From Xenopus tropicalis (Eukaryota > Chordata > Amphibia > Anura > Pipidae): a stretch of 64,000 nt of DNA. The stretch lies in contig NC_030678.2 in assembly GCF_000004195.4 (NCBI RefSeq), positions 155,385,047 through 155,449,046 of the forward strand, given 5' to 3'. A program made the position numbers and the translations under genes. Below are positions 22,581 through 35,042 of this stretch, one piece after another. Numbering within the stretch: position 1 is the stretch's first letter; every line of letters begins with the position of its first letter. A model generated the notes under the pieces. It saw nothing but the letters and a program-made list of their open reading frames with translations, had not been told where the DNA came from and did no database searches.

Positions 22581-23693
22581 AGCTGCTGACTGGGCCACTC
22601 CAGATTAAGTCAGGAGTTTATCGAGCTGTGAATGGGGCCCTACAGAGGTCCTGCTGAAAACTGGTCCGATATCTACTGATTTGGTCCAGTTCATCGGTTA
22701 TCCAAATCATATAAAGATCAATTCATTTGGCGGCCTTGAGCGTATGCCCACGTACTATTACAACAAAGCCCTGTTACCAGGTAAATGTTGACGTGGCTTA
22801 ATTCTCTAGTATTGTAAGAATATCTCTGTTTAAAAAACATTTAAATGTGCCTATTTATTGCTAAGTACATATTCCGATCCCTGTAAGCAAAGCATTTTGT
22901 CCCCTCCGTCATACACAGCCACCAACCTAATCATTCCATAACTACTTGTTTTGCCGCAAGATGTTCTCTATGTACAGAATGTTAATAGCAAGCAGGCTAC
23001 ATGAATAGGCTTTGTGGTTCCACTTGAAATGTAGAAAAATGGTCCAGGCATTAAAAAAGATAAAAGGGAAAAGGGCAGTAATGAATTTAGAGGAAAATGA
23101 ACATTAATGGTACTGGCATTACTCATGTTCCACATAACAAATTATTGAAAATCTGTCAAGCACACCAAATTATCTACTCATCTGCTGCGGTGGGGACCCT
23201 CTAGAGCCATCCAAAACCAGCAAAAGCACGACAATTTCAGCTAATTTTACTATTTATAACAATAGAACGGGCCATTAAGATGAATTAACGTCATTATCAA
23301 GTTTCTATGAAAATGACAAATACCACTTTTTCTACAAGCTCTAGAGGCTGTTGACTAAAATAAAATAGACGGTGCAGGTACTATAGAGAAACACTCCATG
23401 TAATTATTTTCTAGTAGCTTGTTTGTCTCTTGCCCATTACTTTCATCACAATTAGTTCTGTACACAATATGCAGCAACTCAACAGTCAACACTGTGGAGC
23501 ATTAGAACTAATTGGGCAATTAGGGGACTTTTTGAAACCTTGAAAAGAGCCGGGGATCAACATTCACTATTTTGTGGTGCTGTGTTTGTTGTCAGTACAA
23601 AATCTGTTCTGTAAACACACAGAATTATTACAGCGAATATATGGCGAATGCAGAACTGGGCAAACAAATACAAACACTTTAGAAGGTAACAGT
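22581..23693. other. low-repeat intergenic stretch
   Basis: From about 22750 to 23550 I see no transposon and no coding frame. The sequence is AT-rich but not simple, and it could harbour conserved non-coding DNA; this is only an impression from the lack of repeats. Confidence 0.35.
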
Positions 23694-24122
23694 ACAAGTA
23701 CATTAGAGGGGATTATAGGCAGTTGGGGGATGTTCTTTTTTCCCATAAAAACAATCAACGCACCAGAGGTCACCCCTTTAGATTAGAGGAAAGGAGTTTC
23801 CATTTGAAGCAGCGTAGGTGGTTTTTCACGGTGAGGGCAGTGAGGTTATGGAATGCCCTTCCTAGAGATGGGGTAATGGCAGATTCTGTTAATGCCTTTA
23901 AGAGGGGCCTGGATGAGTTCTTGATCAATCAGAATATCCAAGGCTATTGTGATACTAATATCTACAGTTAGTACTAGTGGTTGTATTTATAGTTTATGTA
24001 TGTGAGTGTATAGATTGGTAGGTGTGGGTTAGGTGTGCTGGGTTTACTTGGATGGGTTGAACTTGATGGACACAGGTCTTTTTTCAACCCTATGTAACTA
24101 TGTAACTATGTAACTATGTAAC
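23694..24122 (+). mobile_element. CR1-like LINE 3' end, 5'-truncated
   Basis: Starts in ORF2 at ACAAGTACATTAGAGGGGAT and carries the C-terminal code NNQRTRGHPFRLEERSFHLK (23756-23815) and AVRLWNALPRD to a stop at 23969-23971. A 3' UTR follows, with the octamer tail (CTATGTAA)n at 24090-24122. It is the same subfamily as the minus-strand copy at 48285-49532. Confidence 0.92.
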
Positions 24123-24472
24123 AGCAACGCAGGGCATACGGCTCTCTGAGCCACCTCGCTTCATGCCAACATGACCCTGAACTATGTTTGAGACCAACTG
24201 CGATAGTTAGCCATTTTGTAAGTTGATAGGGTTTCTAAAATATAACATATGGCCCTTTATAGATTATAAAAAACATTTAAGGGTAAATATACCTAGAGAT
24301 AACATAGATAAAAAAAAATATTGAAATGGACTTTTTGGCACAAAAAGACCATCATTATTTAATATTTGCATTTGTGTGAGCTGGATCTGCCACACTGTAA
24401 GACCCCAGTACTATTACTGAATTATAGAAAAAAGCACAGCAATTATACCATAGGCACTACATGTTTTGGCGC
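24123..24472. other. no gene recognised
   Basis: Nothing identifiable besides short A runs. Confidence 0.4.
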
Positions 24473-24585
24473 GCAATAGTGCCAAGTGCCCGCTTGCGAT
24501 AGTGCCAAGTGCCCGCTTGCGATAGTGCCAAGTGCCCGCTTGCGATAGTGCCAAGTGCCCGCTTGCGATAGTGCCAAGTGGCGGG
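24473..24585. repeat. 23-bp tandem repeat, about 5 copies
   Basis: GATAGTGCCAAGTGCCCGCT plus TGC repeats almost perfectly. It is followed by GGAGAGGCTCCTGCTTGGCG, a repeat body also seen near 39100, so it again appears to lie inside a transposon fragment. Confidence 0.9.
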
Positions 24586-26106
24586 GGGCAATGATTAAGA
24601 GAGCAGACTAGGGTTAGACAGGAGAGGCTCCTGCTTGGCGCCCCCCCAATCGTTGCGGGGAGCTTAGTCACCTGCAATATATCTGCTCGACTGCTGGTAA
24701 CTGATCTCCTTAAAATGCTTTCCCACTGGCAATAATAAATTAGTAAATAAATAAGTAAATCTCCAGTGGGAAAACATTTGTTGCTTTGTTTTTCTATAGT
24801 TGCCTGAAGTTACCTTGCAAGTGGCTTCTAATATCCTTATATTTTACAATAGGGGGTATATTATTCACTAATAGTGATATAATTTGTGGCATACGATGCT
24901 GATGAGGGTGATGGCACCACATAAAACACTCACTCATGCACATACTGCTTGGTTGGTTTAAACTCAGCAGTTGCGTAATTTCTATACATTTGGGACAACT
25001 CTCTGCTGTAGAGATACACTCACCCCAGAACAAGGCAGTGTTACACTGATAAATGGATTGGAGATTGAAGAAGGAACACAACTTGTACAAAGTGCTTGCA
25101 ATTCAGCAGCAATATAATTTAAACAATAATGCCCTAACCGGGCCGGACTGGCAATCTGTGGGTTCTGGCAAATGCCAGAGGGGCTGCTGTAAGATGCCAT
25201 AGGCAGTCACTACTTATTGGGCTGGGGGGGGGCTGTTTGGGCCTCTGTGTACTTCAAATGCCAGGGTCTGTATTAAATCTCAGTCTGGACTTGGCCCTAG
25301 CCATACCGGATTAATGTCTAAAATATTCTTGGATTGGGAAAAATAGAGAAAGGTTTAAACCTCTTATTTATCCGTAGATCTCTTATCTGTTTTGGTTTTC
25401 TATGAGCTCTCTAACTCAGAAGCATATCCATGTGATTCTTGGCTAACTTTGGCTGCCATCCTGCTGCCACTGATATGATTAATGCTACTTGGATTCTACA
25501 ATTAATGAAGCCACATTAAGAAGCCACATTAATAGGTAAGGCCTGCCTACCTCTCTAGATTTTGGACAATTTGAGACAATTTCTTTGGCAGAAGGATAGT
25601 GATCCTTAAATGCCCCAGCGACTAAGGAAATAAAAGTCCCACAATCCCTCTGCTGGCTCTGCTGCATAAGCAAATGCAGAGTTTTTGCTGATTAAACCTA
25701 AAACTTCAAATTTCTCATTAGGGATCAGTTATAAAAAAAGATGCAGTGGAAAGTGGTGACTCTAAATACATGTTTATACCTAATTTCCTGAATAATTGGT
25801 CTGCCTATCTAGTTGTTTCCCCCCATAATTCAGTGTTATTGCAGTCTCACTTTCAATTGCACCCAATGCATCAAAACATTTGCATTTTGATGCGAATCTG
25901 GTGCAAGTTGTGACTAGAACTTTCCGAGCTGAAATTGCATCACTTCCAGAACATACATTCATGCTTCAAATTGCAACTGATGAACCTAAACCAATTAGTC
26001 AAATGCTGCCATTTTGATAACATAAGGGCTCCCAACATTCATACTAATTTTATGGGCTGAGATTATCCCTACCCATAAACGTAAATGTGTACATGTGGGT
26101 GGGAGT
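24586..26106. other. no gene recognised; MITE fragments
   Basis: GGGCCGGACTGGCAATCTGT at 25140 and AATCTCAGTCTGGACTTGG near 25276 look like the two ends of a diverged hAT-type MITE. The rest is unassigned; no convincing exon. Confidence 0.4.
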
Positions 26107-26490
26107 CAGGGCCGCCATTAGGGGGAGAGGGGGTTGTTGTTTTGCCAGGCCCTGTGAAATCTTCTTCGGAATGGGGGTCTGGCTGCATTGTGAAATTAAG
26201 TAATTATTTTTACTATTTTTATCAACTACTGACTACTTATGGGGCCCCACAGCAAGATCATTGGTTCCCCAAACTAACGCAGTTTACATAACTTGTGCAA
26301 AAACTAACGTAACTTTCAAATCAAGCAACGACAATGCAAAGGAAGGGGCAGAAAGGGGTGTAGGATTTAAAATGCTGCTGACCCCAATAAACATTAATCA
26401 ATGGAACTGCTTATTCTAGAGTAACATAAGCTGTTTATACTGCACAAACAAGGGGTGCGGTCAAGATTTTGGTACTGTACACTTGTGGGG
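26107..26490 (+). mobile_element. hAT-like MITE (CAGGGCCGCCATTAG family)
   Basis: Begins CAGGGCCGCCATTAGGGGGA. The body (ATGGGGCCCCACAGCAAG, AACTTGTGCAAAAACTAACG, GACCCCAATAAACATTAATC, CAAGGGGTGCGGTC) matches 44878-45325. The right end is not clean. Confidence 0.6.
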
Positions 26491-27118
26491 GACCCCAAAG
26501 TTTCTAATTGTGGCCCTGGTGGGAGTAATCAACTGCTGGACTGTCCTATTGATCAGAGGAGAGAAAATATTTTCCCTTTTATTGGCCATCACGGGGATCA
26601 CTGTAGCAGGAAAGGCTGGAAGCTACAACAAGATGCTGGCCACCGCTCCTGTTTGGGAGTTTTAACCTTGAAAGCAAGCAAGTTGTAGGTTAAACTTAGT
26701 CTCTGTGAAAAATGTATATTGAAGCAGTAGAATTCCTAATGAATCAGATAAAAGTGAGTGTAGGACTGGCCAGACCGGGGATGGCTTAGTTGGCCAGCTT
26801 GAAGTTCATTGCAACATATGAACAAACAATCCCTGTTTTGCTTAAAGGGGAGGGTATTGCCTGGTAGCTTAATGCACAGAATGTCTTAATGCCCTATATA
26901 TATTGATAATGGGCGAGTGCAGAGGGGCTCTTGTTTCTGTCTGTGCTCCCAACTTCATTGCAACCCAACTTAATGGTTTAAAATTTAGTGATGAGCACAA
27001 CTTTTCCTTTTTTGTTATTAGGGCACAACCAATATCATGAGTCGATTTGTGTCTAAAACCCAAAAGTGTTTTTATACAAATTTTACTGAATACTGAATTT
27101 TAACTGAATAGCTGGGGC
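26491..27118. other. no gene recognised
   Basis: Nothing that I can assign; short open frames at 26455-26688 lack support. Confidence 0.4.
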
Positions 27119-27399
27119 CAGTGTCGGACTGGGTTGCCAGGGGCCCACCAGAAAACCCCTAGACCATGGGCTCACTCTCCAAACTATTTTTCATCCACTC
27201 CTCACTCAACCTCTATATTTCCCTAGTCTTTTATCTTTACATACTATAATCTATTCTTCTTTATATTTACTCTCTTTGTTCTCATAGAGAAATAGCGAAT
27301 GACCATAAATTAGACCAAATGGTTAGAGGCAGGGGGGCCCACTGACACCTGGGCCCACCAGGAGTTTTCCTGGTATCCCAGTGGGCCAGTCCGACACTG
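27119..27399 (+). mobile_element. hAT-type MITE (CAGTGTCGGACTGGG family)
   Basis: CAGTGTCGGACTGGG and CCCACTGG-like GGGCCAGTCCGACACTG form the inverted ends, flanked by GCTGGGGC (27111-27118) and GCTGGGGT (27400-27407), an 8-bp duplication with one change. It is the best copy of the family in the window. Confidence 0.92.
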
Positions 27400-28280
27400 G
27401 CTGGGGTAATGGCTAAACCTAGATAACTCAAATAGGTTTAGAAATAATGATGTGTAAGAATCCCAAGGCAATGAACACCATGTTGTCCCTCTTCCTCCTA
27501 CTGAGTGTAGGTTCTTGAGTGAGCTCAGAAAAGGTAACAGTATAATTAATTAATATAGCCAAGGCCTTCTATTTAGTAATTAAACTCTAACAGTCTCAAA
27601 TGTTTTAACTAATGACATCCCAGAACCATCAAGCCTCATTCAACAGGCATCCTTCAGACTGCAGAGTGATTGATTCTTTATAATAGATTCCCACCAACAG
27701 TATCAGTAATTAATGCTCGGCTGCTTACCATATTTGCTCTTAATTAAAATATCTGAACAAACAAGTAGAAATGGTTATCATCATTTTGCCAAGAACTGGA
27801 TCATAAAGAGCGAGGAGAAACCTTAGCCCTGTCCCTGCAGCAATCAGTATCATGAAGCGCTTACAATATAACCACTTTCCCAGACACTTCCCAGGTATTT
27901 AGAACATGAAGTGGATCTGGGGATTCAGCCGACAGGATAAACAGAGCCATCTGTATTAGACAATCCATGCAAGCTTTTATTAACGTGAAATTCATCCACT
28001 AATTAATCCTGTCAGCTTTCTCCCAGTGGGGCATGATTAACACATTTATCTAATTACAGTGACATAACAAGCGCATGGAGCTAGAAGACCTTAGAAGCTG
28101 CATACCTGCAATAATGGAGCCTAAAAGCAAATAAATATGCTTGGGCAGCCTAATAAGCCGGCGAGCTGCTGTACATAGAACAGTGGCTTCTAATTCATTT
28201 TTTCATTTGGATTCAAGACTCTGACCTATAATTTATTTGCTATAAACTGTAACGGTTACTTAGAAAACGACAAGATATGT
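27400..28280. other. low-repeat stretch rich in TAATTA motifs
   Basis: No transposon or coding frame seen. Homeodomain-type cores occur repeatedly (AATTAATTAATATAG near 27546, CTTAATTAAAAT near 27740, CTAATTAATCC near 28000, CTAATTACAGTG near 28052). This may be regulatory DNA, but nothing here proves it. Confidence 0.35.
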
Positions 28281-28935
28281 TCTCTGAATCCCAAAAAGAA
28301 GGGGAGAAGGCACATAGAATACTGTGGGCTATCATCCTACCTATTATATATAGAAGACAACAAAGGCAGATGCTTTACAGGGACAACCCCCTTCCTCAGG
28401 TACCTTCTTGCCACATCCATGGAGTTTCCTGGTGGACCCTTTCTCTTTTAAATGGGCCCTTACTTGTTCTCTCCAAAGCCCTGTATAACAGCAATACGAC
28501 TTACAATGGCTACTGTGGGAGAGTGGGCCCTCCGACTCCGACACAGTCCTTAGAACCCAATTTTTTGGTGATGAGATGACATTGTTTTTTGAATCATCTG
28601 ACTTTAGCAGCACAAGAGTGATATGCCGCTTGGATTTCCACTGACTCACACCCAACCCTAATTTGCCTGCTCCTAACCTGAACCCTACCATTTTTATATA
28701 CTCGTGTCTGATCATTATATAAACATACCTATCCTTTTCACCAACCTACACCCAACACTAACCTGCCTGTTTCAAACCCCAACCCCAGCCACCCGCCAAT
28801 GATGTGCTGAGGTGGTCTGAACCTCAGGTTTTAAGGCTGGCCCACACATCGCTACAGCACAGAACCCTGAAATTCCTGGCCCTTAGGATGTTGGCTTGCA
28901 GTACACTTGCTTAAGATAAAGTAACCCAACTCCCA
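28281..28935. other. no gene recognised
   Basis: Nothing assignable. Confidence 0.35.
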
Positions 28936-28993
28936 AAATGCCCAGACGTTCGAGCCAGCGTACCACCACAAATAAATCATTTTCAATTCAAAA

Positions 28994-29074
28994 ATGCCAT
29001 CCTCAGAAAATCAGGTCAAGGAGACTGAAGTGAAACAGATGTTGGAGGAGAAAGAATCTTTGCTGGGCAAGTAC
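28994..29074 (+). other. coding-like fragment, unrecognised
   Basis: The frame reads SSENQVKETEVKQMLEEKES then LLGKYR, a charged, coil-like composition, and is followed by GTAAGC, a donor-like site; CATCCTCAG upstream could be an acceptor. Just before it ATGCCCAGACGTTCGAGCCA opens in another frame. It could be an isolated exon, a retrocopy or a LINE ORF1 relic; I do not recognise the protein. Confidence 0.25.
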
Positions 29075-29116
29075 CGTGTAAGCTCTGGATACTATTACAG
29101 ACTAAAGAAACCCTTT

Positions 29117-29350
29117 GGTGGGCAGCATAGTGGCATAGCGAATATCATTGCTGGCAGCATTGGGGTCCTTGTTTGAATTCCATCAAGGGCACTGTCTTTA
29201 AGGTGTTTGTATGCCCTCCCTGTGTCTTTGTGGTTCTCCTTTGGTTTCCTCCCGTATTCTAAAAGCATACAGGCAGGTTAAATGTCTCCTGGCCCTACTG
29301 TGTGAATGTGATAGGGACCTTAGGTTGTAAGCTCTGCTGGGGAAGGGACT
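29117..29350 (+). mobile_element. SINE-like interspersed repeat
   Basis: Starts GGTGGGCAGCATAGTGGCAT and contains CTTTGGTTTCCTCCCGTATT, AAGCATACAGGCAGGTTAAA and TAGGTTGTAAGCTCTGCTGG. These match the repeat common in frog and fish genomes that begins GGTGGCxCAGTGG and carries GGTTTCCTCCCAC. A reverse copy is at 33240-33445. Confidence 0.75.
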
Positions 29351-30295
29351 TTTGTGAAATATCTGCAAAGTGAACTGGAACATGTCAGTCCAATACACAA
29401 AAAGGATACCATGAGATCAAATTCAAGTAGGTTTACACTGCCACAACAAGCTTGTCCTTTTGAAATGTATTTTATTTAAATTGTTTTTTATCTGCATCAT
29501 CCTGTCTACAAATCCTGTCTATCTATCTCTGTATAATCTATGTAAAGTGCTGCATAAACATATCAGCACTATAGCATTATAGTAATATATAAAGAAAAAT
29601 TACAGACAGTATCCCATTTATTTATTATATTATCCTCTTAAATAAACGTTAAGATATTTTAGCCAGCTTTCAAGCAGTCAGTAGATAAAAAGCACTAGAG
29701 TTCTTTGTACACTGCTTTCTAGATTGTTGATGGGGGACCACTGAACTATTTTATGCAGGGTGCTACTTCACAGGTCTGGACAGGAATTCAGACTAGACCC
29801 TGGTATTCCAAGTACACAGAGGCCCAAAACACCCCCCACCAGCCCAATAATTAGTGACTGTCTATGGCACCTTACAGCAGCCCCTCTGGAATTTGCCAGA
29901 ACCCACAGATTGCCAGTCCGGGCCTGCTACTGCACCCCAGAGCCATACAACACTAGTTGCAATATTTATGCCATACAGGATGTGCCCAAATCATCCCCAT
30001 ACCTGCTTGGCTGCCCTGTGCCTTGGCATTTACCTGGAGTCTCTGGCAAAATACCAAATAGATGCAGTTTAGCCATTCCCATATAGAAGCATGTGTAACT
30101 TCCATGCCAAACAATTTTCTGCCACCTTGACTGCACTTCCTCATTGTTCTTCCCCCCTGACAACTACCAGCAGTCTATCCTCCATGTAATATAAGGCACT
30201 AAATTTGCCCAGGAGCAGTAACTTTTAGCCACCAAATGATGTTTGCTATAACTAGTAAAAGCTACCTGCTGATTGGATGCTATGGGTTAGTTATG
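29351..30295. other. no gene recognised
   Basis: Old LINE-tail-like sequence at 29520-29590 (GTAAAGTGCTGCATAAAC). The part from 29890 to 29930 (GATTGCCAGTCCGGGCC) is a MITE end fragment. No gene. Confidence 0.4.
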
Positions 30296-30980
30296 CTAGG
30301 GTAGGGCAGGCAGAGGCAGCATAGGGCAGGCAGAGTATGGCACACACAGGCAGCATAGGGCAGGTAGAGTATGGCACACACAGGCAGGGTAGGGCAGGCA
30401 GAGTATGGCACACACAGGCAGGGTAGGGCAGGCAGAGTATGGCACACACAGGCAGCATAGGGCAGGTAGAGTATGGCACACACAGGCAGGGTAGGGCAGG
30501 CAGAGTATGGCACACACAGGCAACATAGGGCAGGCAGAGTATGGGACATACAGGCAGCATAGGGCAGAGAGTATGTGCCATACTCTGCCTGCCCTACCCT
30601 GCCTACGTGTGCCATACTCTCTCTGCCCTATGCTGCCTGTGTGTATGGCACACACAGACAGCATACACTGACACAATGCTGGCACTGCTCCTACAGTCTG
30701 AGGTGTGAACAGGGGAACAATGTGCGTGATTAGGGCCTGAGCCTGAGGTGTGAACAATGCAGGGGGTGAACAATGTAGGGATTAAAAGGTGTGAACAGTA
30801 CAGGAGATTACATATTTAAACAATACAGGGGGATTACAGGCTGAATATTAGGTGAGAACCATGCGGGGGGGCAGTTAATCTCAGTACTGATACCATTTAA
30901 AGCTTCCACAAAGGTAATCCATCAAAGCAGCCAGACAGGTGGGAGGCCACACAGAGGGGGGCCGCCAGTTGGACAGCACT
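30296..30980 (-). mobile_element. hAT-type element, partial, with 34-bp repeat
   Basis: Reverse-oriented copy of the element at 20099-21026. The end CAGTTGGACAGCACTG at about 30965-30980 is present, followed inward by ACACAGAGGGGGGCC and the same unique interior (GAACAATGTGCGTGATTAGG). The other end is missing; the copy stops in the tandem repeat. Confidence 0.85.
30301..30650. repeat. 34-bp tandem repeat, second locus
   Basis: About nine units of GCAGAGTATGGCACACACAG plus GCAGCATAGGGCAG, the same unit as at 20440-20660, with a short inverted section around 30570-30640. Confidence 0.88.
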
Positions 30981-33239
30981 GATCTAGTAAATACACAGAA
31001 CGATTAAGCAGCGTCCTCTGCTGATTAAAGATGGTACAACAACAAATTTGTTTTCCTACTACTTCAGCTTGCAGTTAAATCTAACACCTACTGGCATTGG
31101 AGAAAATACTGCGTTGAATGACTTGCATCTCGCCCTAAAAAACAAAAAAATACATTTATTTGCAGTTGTACTGGGTTTTGTGCATGTTTAATATTAAAGC
31201 AACAGTAACAACTATAATAGTCCCCTATTTACTTGTGCCTACTCCTTCCTGCCAGTGTTATTTACAGCACTAAAGCTCTACATCTTTATTTAATTAAAGC
31301 AAAACAATGTCATTTTCCCATTGTAAAGCCCAATGTGTAGCTCATACAATTGGCTTTAGCTATAACTGTGCTCCTCATTAAGGGAACAATGCTGGCCAGA
31401 TCAATAGCACTGATTATTACAACTAAATGGCTAGTAGAATGGCCTGCTATGAAAGCAGCGACCGTGATTCCAGTGTATGCCTTAGTGCTGCATGCCGAGT
31501 GGAAACACGTGTGGCCAACCTATAGGAAGACAAAGGGCCCATTCACACGTTGAATGTATTTACCTTACAACAGGCAATGGCATGGAAACTTGCCCCGGCT
31601 ATCCCCAACAAATTATGTTTTCCCTCACCCAGGCAGGGGGCCAATTTTCAAACCCTCCAATTCAAATAAAACAAAAATGGTGCACTCGCCCACCTGCATT
31701 TCTTTTTAGAGACACTTTTCTTTAGGCTGAAAAGAGAATGGACCCCAAGGCATTAAAAAAAAAAAAATTGTGAAGCACTGACAGGCAATAGAATGAAAAA
31801 ACTATTATGGCCCACAGAGAAGGAACGAATTGCATCTTCCACTGAAGCCTCCCTTGTGCTCTTGTTAAGATGTTAACTAAATTTAACCCCTTGTGACCTC
31901 AAGGTTGCCCCTACCCTTTTCATTCCTCTGTTCCTCTGTGTTTGATAAAGACATCTAACTCGGTGATTGGCAAAGTGTTCCCTGACCACACAAAAGCCCG
32001 GCTTATCTTGTACTATGGTCGGAACTGACAGTCGGGTCAGCACCTGTGCCTGCTAGCAGGTGACAGGGAGATCTTTCCCTATTCTGGGATGGTTTCTTTC
32101 CTCTGAGTCTCCAAGGGTGGTTGGTGGCAATCAAGGCAGCCGAGGCTCTGCTTTTCTTTGTGCCAGCCGAGTTTTAACAAATAAATCCATTGCTGTGCAG
32201 TTAACTGTAAAATCAGCAGCATTACTGTTGCCAAAAAAAAAGTAGGAAGCAAAAGAAGAGCATTCCGTTCATCTCACATAAGGTCATAGCTATGTCCCGG
32301 GTGGCTGCATAAAGCAGCTTTCCAGCTGAACTTGGCAACAGGCAGTGTCTGACATAGAGGGACAAATGTCCTCCCCGCTGCACAGACCAAGCTGGGAATA
32401 ACTGCGTGAAGAATAACTTTGCACACTGGGGAAGTTCTGACTTTAATAGTACAGACTCCGGGGCACAACCATAACAGTTAGAATGATATTGTTTTCTGGA
32501 ACCCACTTCCTGTCAGGGGACAAATTTGGCACAAAATGCACTGAAAAGCTTAAATACACATTGCTGCTGGCATGGAAGAGAGCAATGTATTCATTCATAT
32601 TGAGGATACTGCATGTGCAAATTTTTTTTTTGTATTTGCCTAATTAAATTGTAAATGTAGGATTAAATTGCTTACCCTCATTTCTGTAAAGGCATTCCTG
32701 ACCTCAAAGCAGCGCTGCAAGTGGGTGGCATTCCATCCCAAGACTTTGCAGGATGTGGCAAACCTCTATCCCTTAAACAGACATATTGAGTCTATAATAG
32801 AACTAAACTGTTGAAATGAATATGGGTAGAAATACAATATTTTATATACTAGTTATATATATATATATATTAGTTATATATATATATATATATAAAACTA
32901 ATTGCCACGTTGAGCCTCCCTATAACAGCAATGATCCAGACATTCAAATTTGTCACAGGATTTGTCAGTGGCACTGCACATGCTCAGTGGGCTCTGGGCA
33001 GCTGTTGATAAGCTGAGCTTAGCGGTAGTTGTAAATTATCAGGTGGAAAATGAGGTTGGCCTGTAATATAAGATGATACCACTGGGCTGATTAGTAAGTA
33101 ATTCAGATTTATAGTGCATGGTAGCTCTGAAACCAGAGCATGTAACATCAGAGTGGGTCCCTAAGCTCAGGTAAGTGACAGCAGCACAGATCAAGTGCGG
33201 AGAATCAGCAGAAAAGAAAATGGGGAGATACTGGGGCAT
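30981..33239. other. no gene recognised; TA repeat
   Basis: Intergenic. (TA)n blocks lie at about 32850-32892. No exon-like frame with support. Confidence 0.4.
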
Positions 33240-33445
33240 CTTTGGGGCACAGAGCTTCCCTGCTAAAGGGCTGTGGTTTGGGTTTGGGCAGTTTTGTTAG
33301 CAGCCAATTAACCTGCCTGTAAGTTTTTGATGTATGGGAGGAAGCTGGAGTACCAGGAAGCACAGAGAACACACAAACTCTGAGTTGATATTGAATTGAC
33401 CCAGCACTGCAAGGCAGCATTGGGCGCCACTGCACCACCGTGTTG
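33240..33445 (-). mobile_element. SINE-like interspersed repeat
   Basis: On the minus strand it starts ACACGGTGGTGCAGTGGCGC and contains GGTACTCCAGCTTCCTCCCA and CAGGCAGGTTAATTGGCTGC. It is a reverse-oriented relative of 29117-29350. Confidence 0.75.
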
Positions 33446-34012
33446 CATCAATATATGCAGCTTTAAAAGATGAACAGCAGTGCTTACTGGTCATTCTACT
33501 GAGCATTTTTTAGAAAATGCTGTAAATCACATGAGAGATTCAGTAAAGAATCAGACAATTATTTCTCTGTGTTTAATAAGTCTGACCTCTTTCCCAGAGC
33601 AGTGCCTTCAATGCAATCTACAGCTTAATTGCAAAGCAACTTGTCCTTTATTATGGTTACGTTCAGTTCAGCTGTTTTATTCTTTTCTTCACAATCATGT
33701 TACAAGTGAAACATCAACATTCTAGTAAAAAATTAGTTTCTTATATTTGAGGACATGGAGGACCTTTGAGGCTCAAAGCTTCTAATAAGCTACTCACTTA
33801 GGCCAGTCCAAGAGATACTACTTCCCAGAATAGGCATTGATGCTCCATAACTTGTTTAAGAAACTAATTATAGTATACAGAACAGGAGTCAATGATATTA
33901 AATGGGCTCCATGAGTATTGTGATAGTGTGGTGCAATCTTCCCCCACCCCCACAAAACCATGAGAGCTGCGGCAATCATTTTCAGACCCCTGCAGCTTGT
34001 GATTTATATGGT
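33446..34012. other. no gene recognised
   Basis: Nothing assignable. Confidence 0.35.
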
Positions 34013-34348
34013 CAGGGCCGCTGCTGGCCAAATGGGTGCCCTAAGCAGAAATTTACTTTTGTGCCCCCTCCCCCAAATTTTACGGAAGTAAAAAAGAGCC
34101 CCCAATAGCCCCCATAGACAATGCCCCCATAGTAAGAGCCCCCAATTGCCCCCATAGATTGATTGAACTATCTGGGACAGCGGGATGCGCTATAAAAACC
34201 GGCTGGACAGTGTTGGGGAGTATGTTATAATATATAAAAATGATTTTTTTGAGCAGCTGGCATGGTGCCCCCCTGGGAGTTGGTGCCCCCCTGGGAGTTG
34301 GTGCCCTATGCAGACTGCATACCCCGCTTATAGGGAGCAGCGGCCCTG
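34013..34348 (+). mobile_element. hAT-type MITE (CAGGGCCGCTGC family)
   Basis: CAGGGCCGCTGCTGG and GCAGCGGCCCTG are the inverted ends, and the 8-bp duplication TATATGGT is exact (34005-34012 and 34349-34356). Inside are small tandem duplications (CCCCCATAG-type and GGTGCCCCCCTGGGAGTT). Confidence 0.95.
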
Positions 34349-34730
34349 TATATGGTGCAGTGTCTGTGTAGTCGGTTGCCTTCCATTCTTTATACTCACA
34401 TTCTACCAGGTTGATTGTTCCTACCCATACCAACAGGTTTCCTCCTAGAGTAGGCTTCATCCAAGAAGTCTGTTCTTTTATCAAAATATTAGTTCGTAAA
34501 AACCAGTTCCCTGACTATAAAGGATCCATGCCGAGCAAGATGACCACAAGCAAGGTTGACCACAAGTACCATCCAAATAGTGAGATACCAGTATTAAAGG
34601 TGAGGTTTACTTGTAAATTAACCAGTCATAATAGCTTTTTTTTGTTTTTTAGTTGGTTTCTAATTTTTCTACAAATATAGACTCTTTACAGCATTCAATT
34701 GTGATTTTTTTTTTTTTTTATTACATCTTA

Positions 34731-35042
34731 AGGTGCCCATACACTATAAGATCCCTACGGGTGGGCGATATCGGGTAGCAAGTAGCTTAAAAAAAATCAG
34801 ATCAGACGATCGGATTACATTTGTGGCCATGGGGCAGTCGGTTCGGGGACCGCATCAACGAGCCAATGCGGTCCCCGATCCGACTGGGTTTTCTAACCTG
34901 GCCGATCGAGATCTGGCCAATTTCAAGCCAGATATCGGTCGGCCAGGCCGCTCGGTTCTGCCCATACATTGCCCGATTAGCTGCCGAATCGGTCCAAGGG
35001 ACCAATATCGGCAGCTATAATCGGCCTGTGTATGGGGACATT
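34731..35042. mobile_element. MITE with AGGTGCCCATACAC ends
   Basis: AGGTGCCCATACACTA is mirrored by GTGTATGGGGACA. The body is built of nested inverted blocks (CGGTTCGGGGACCGCAT against ATGCGGTCCCCGATCCG; GATATCGGT against ACCAATATCGG). Confidence 0.8.

Noticed and set aside
30280..30757. Cys/Leu/Pro-rich frame of 153 codons
   Set aside because: Same 34-bp repeat in the inverted element copy.
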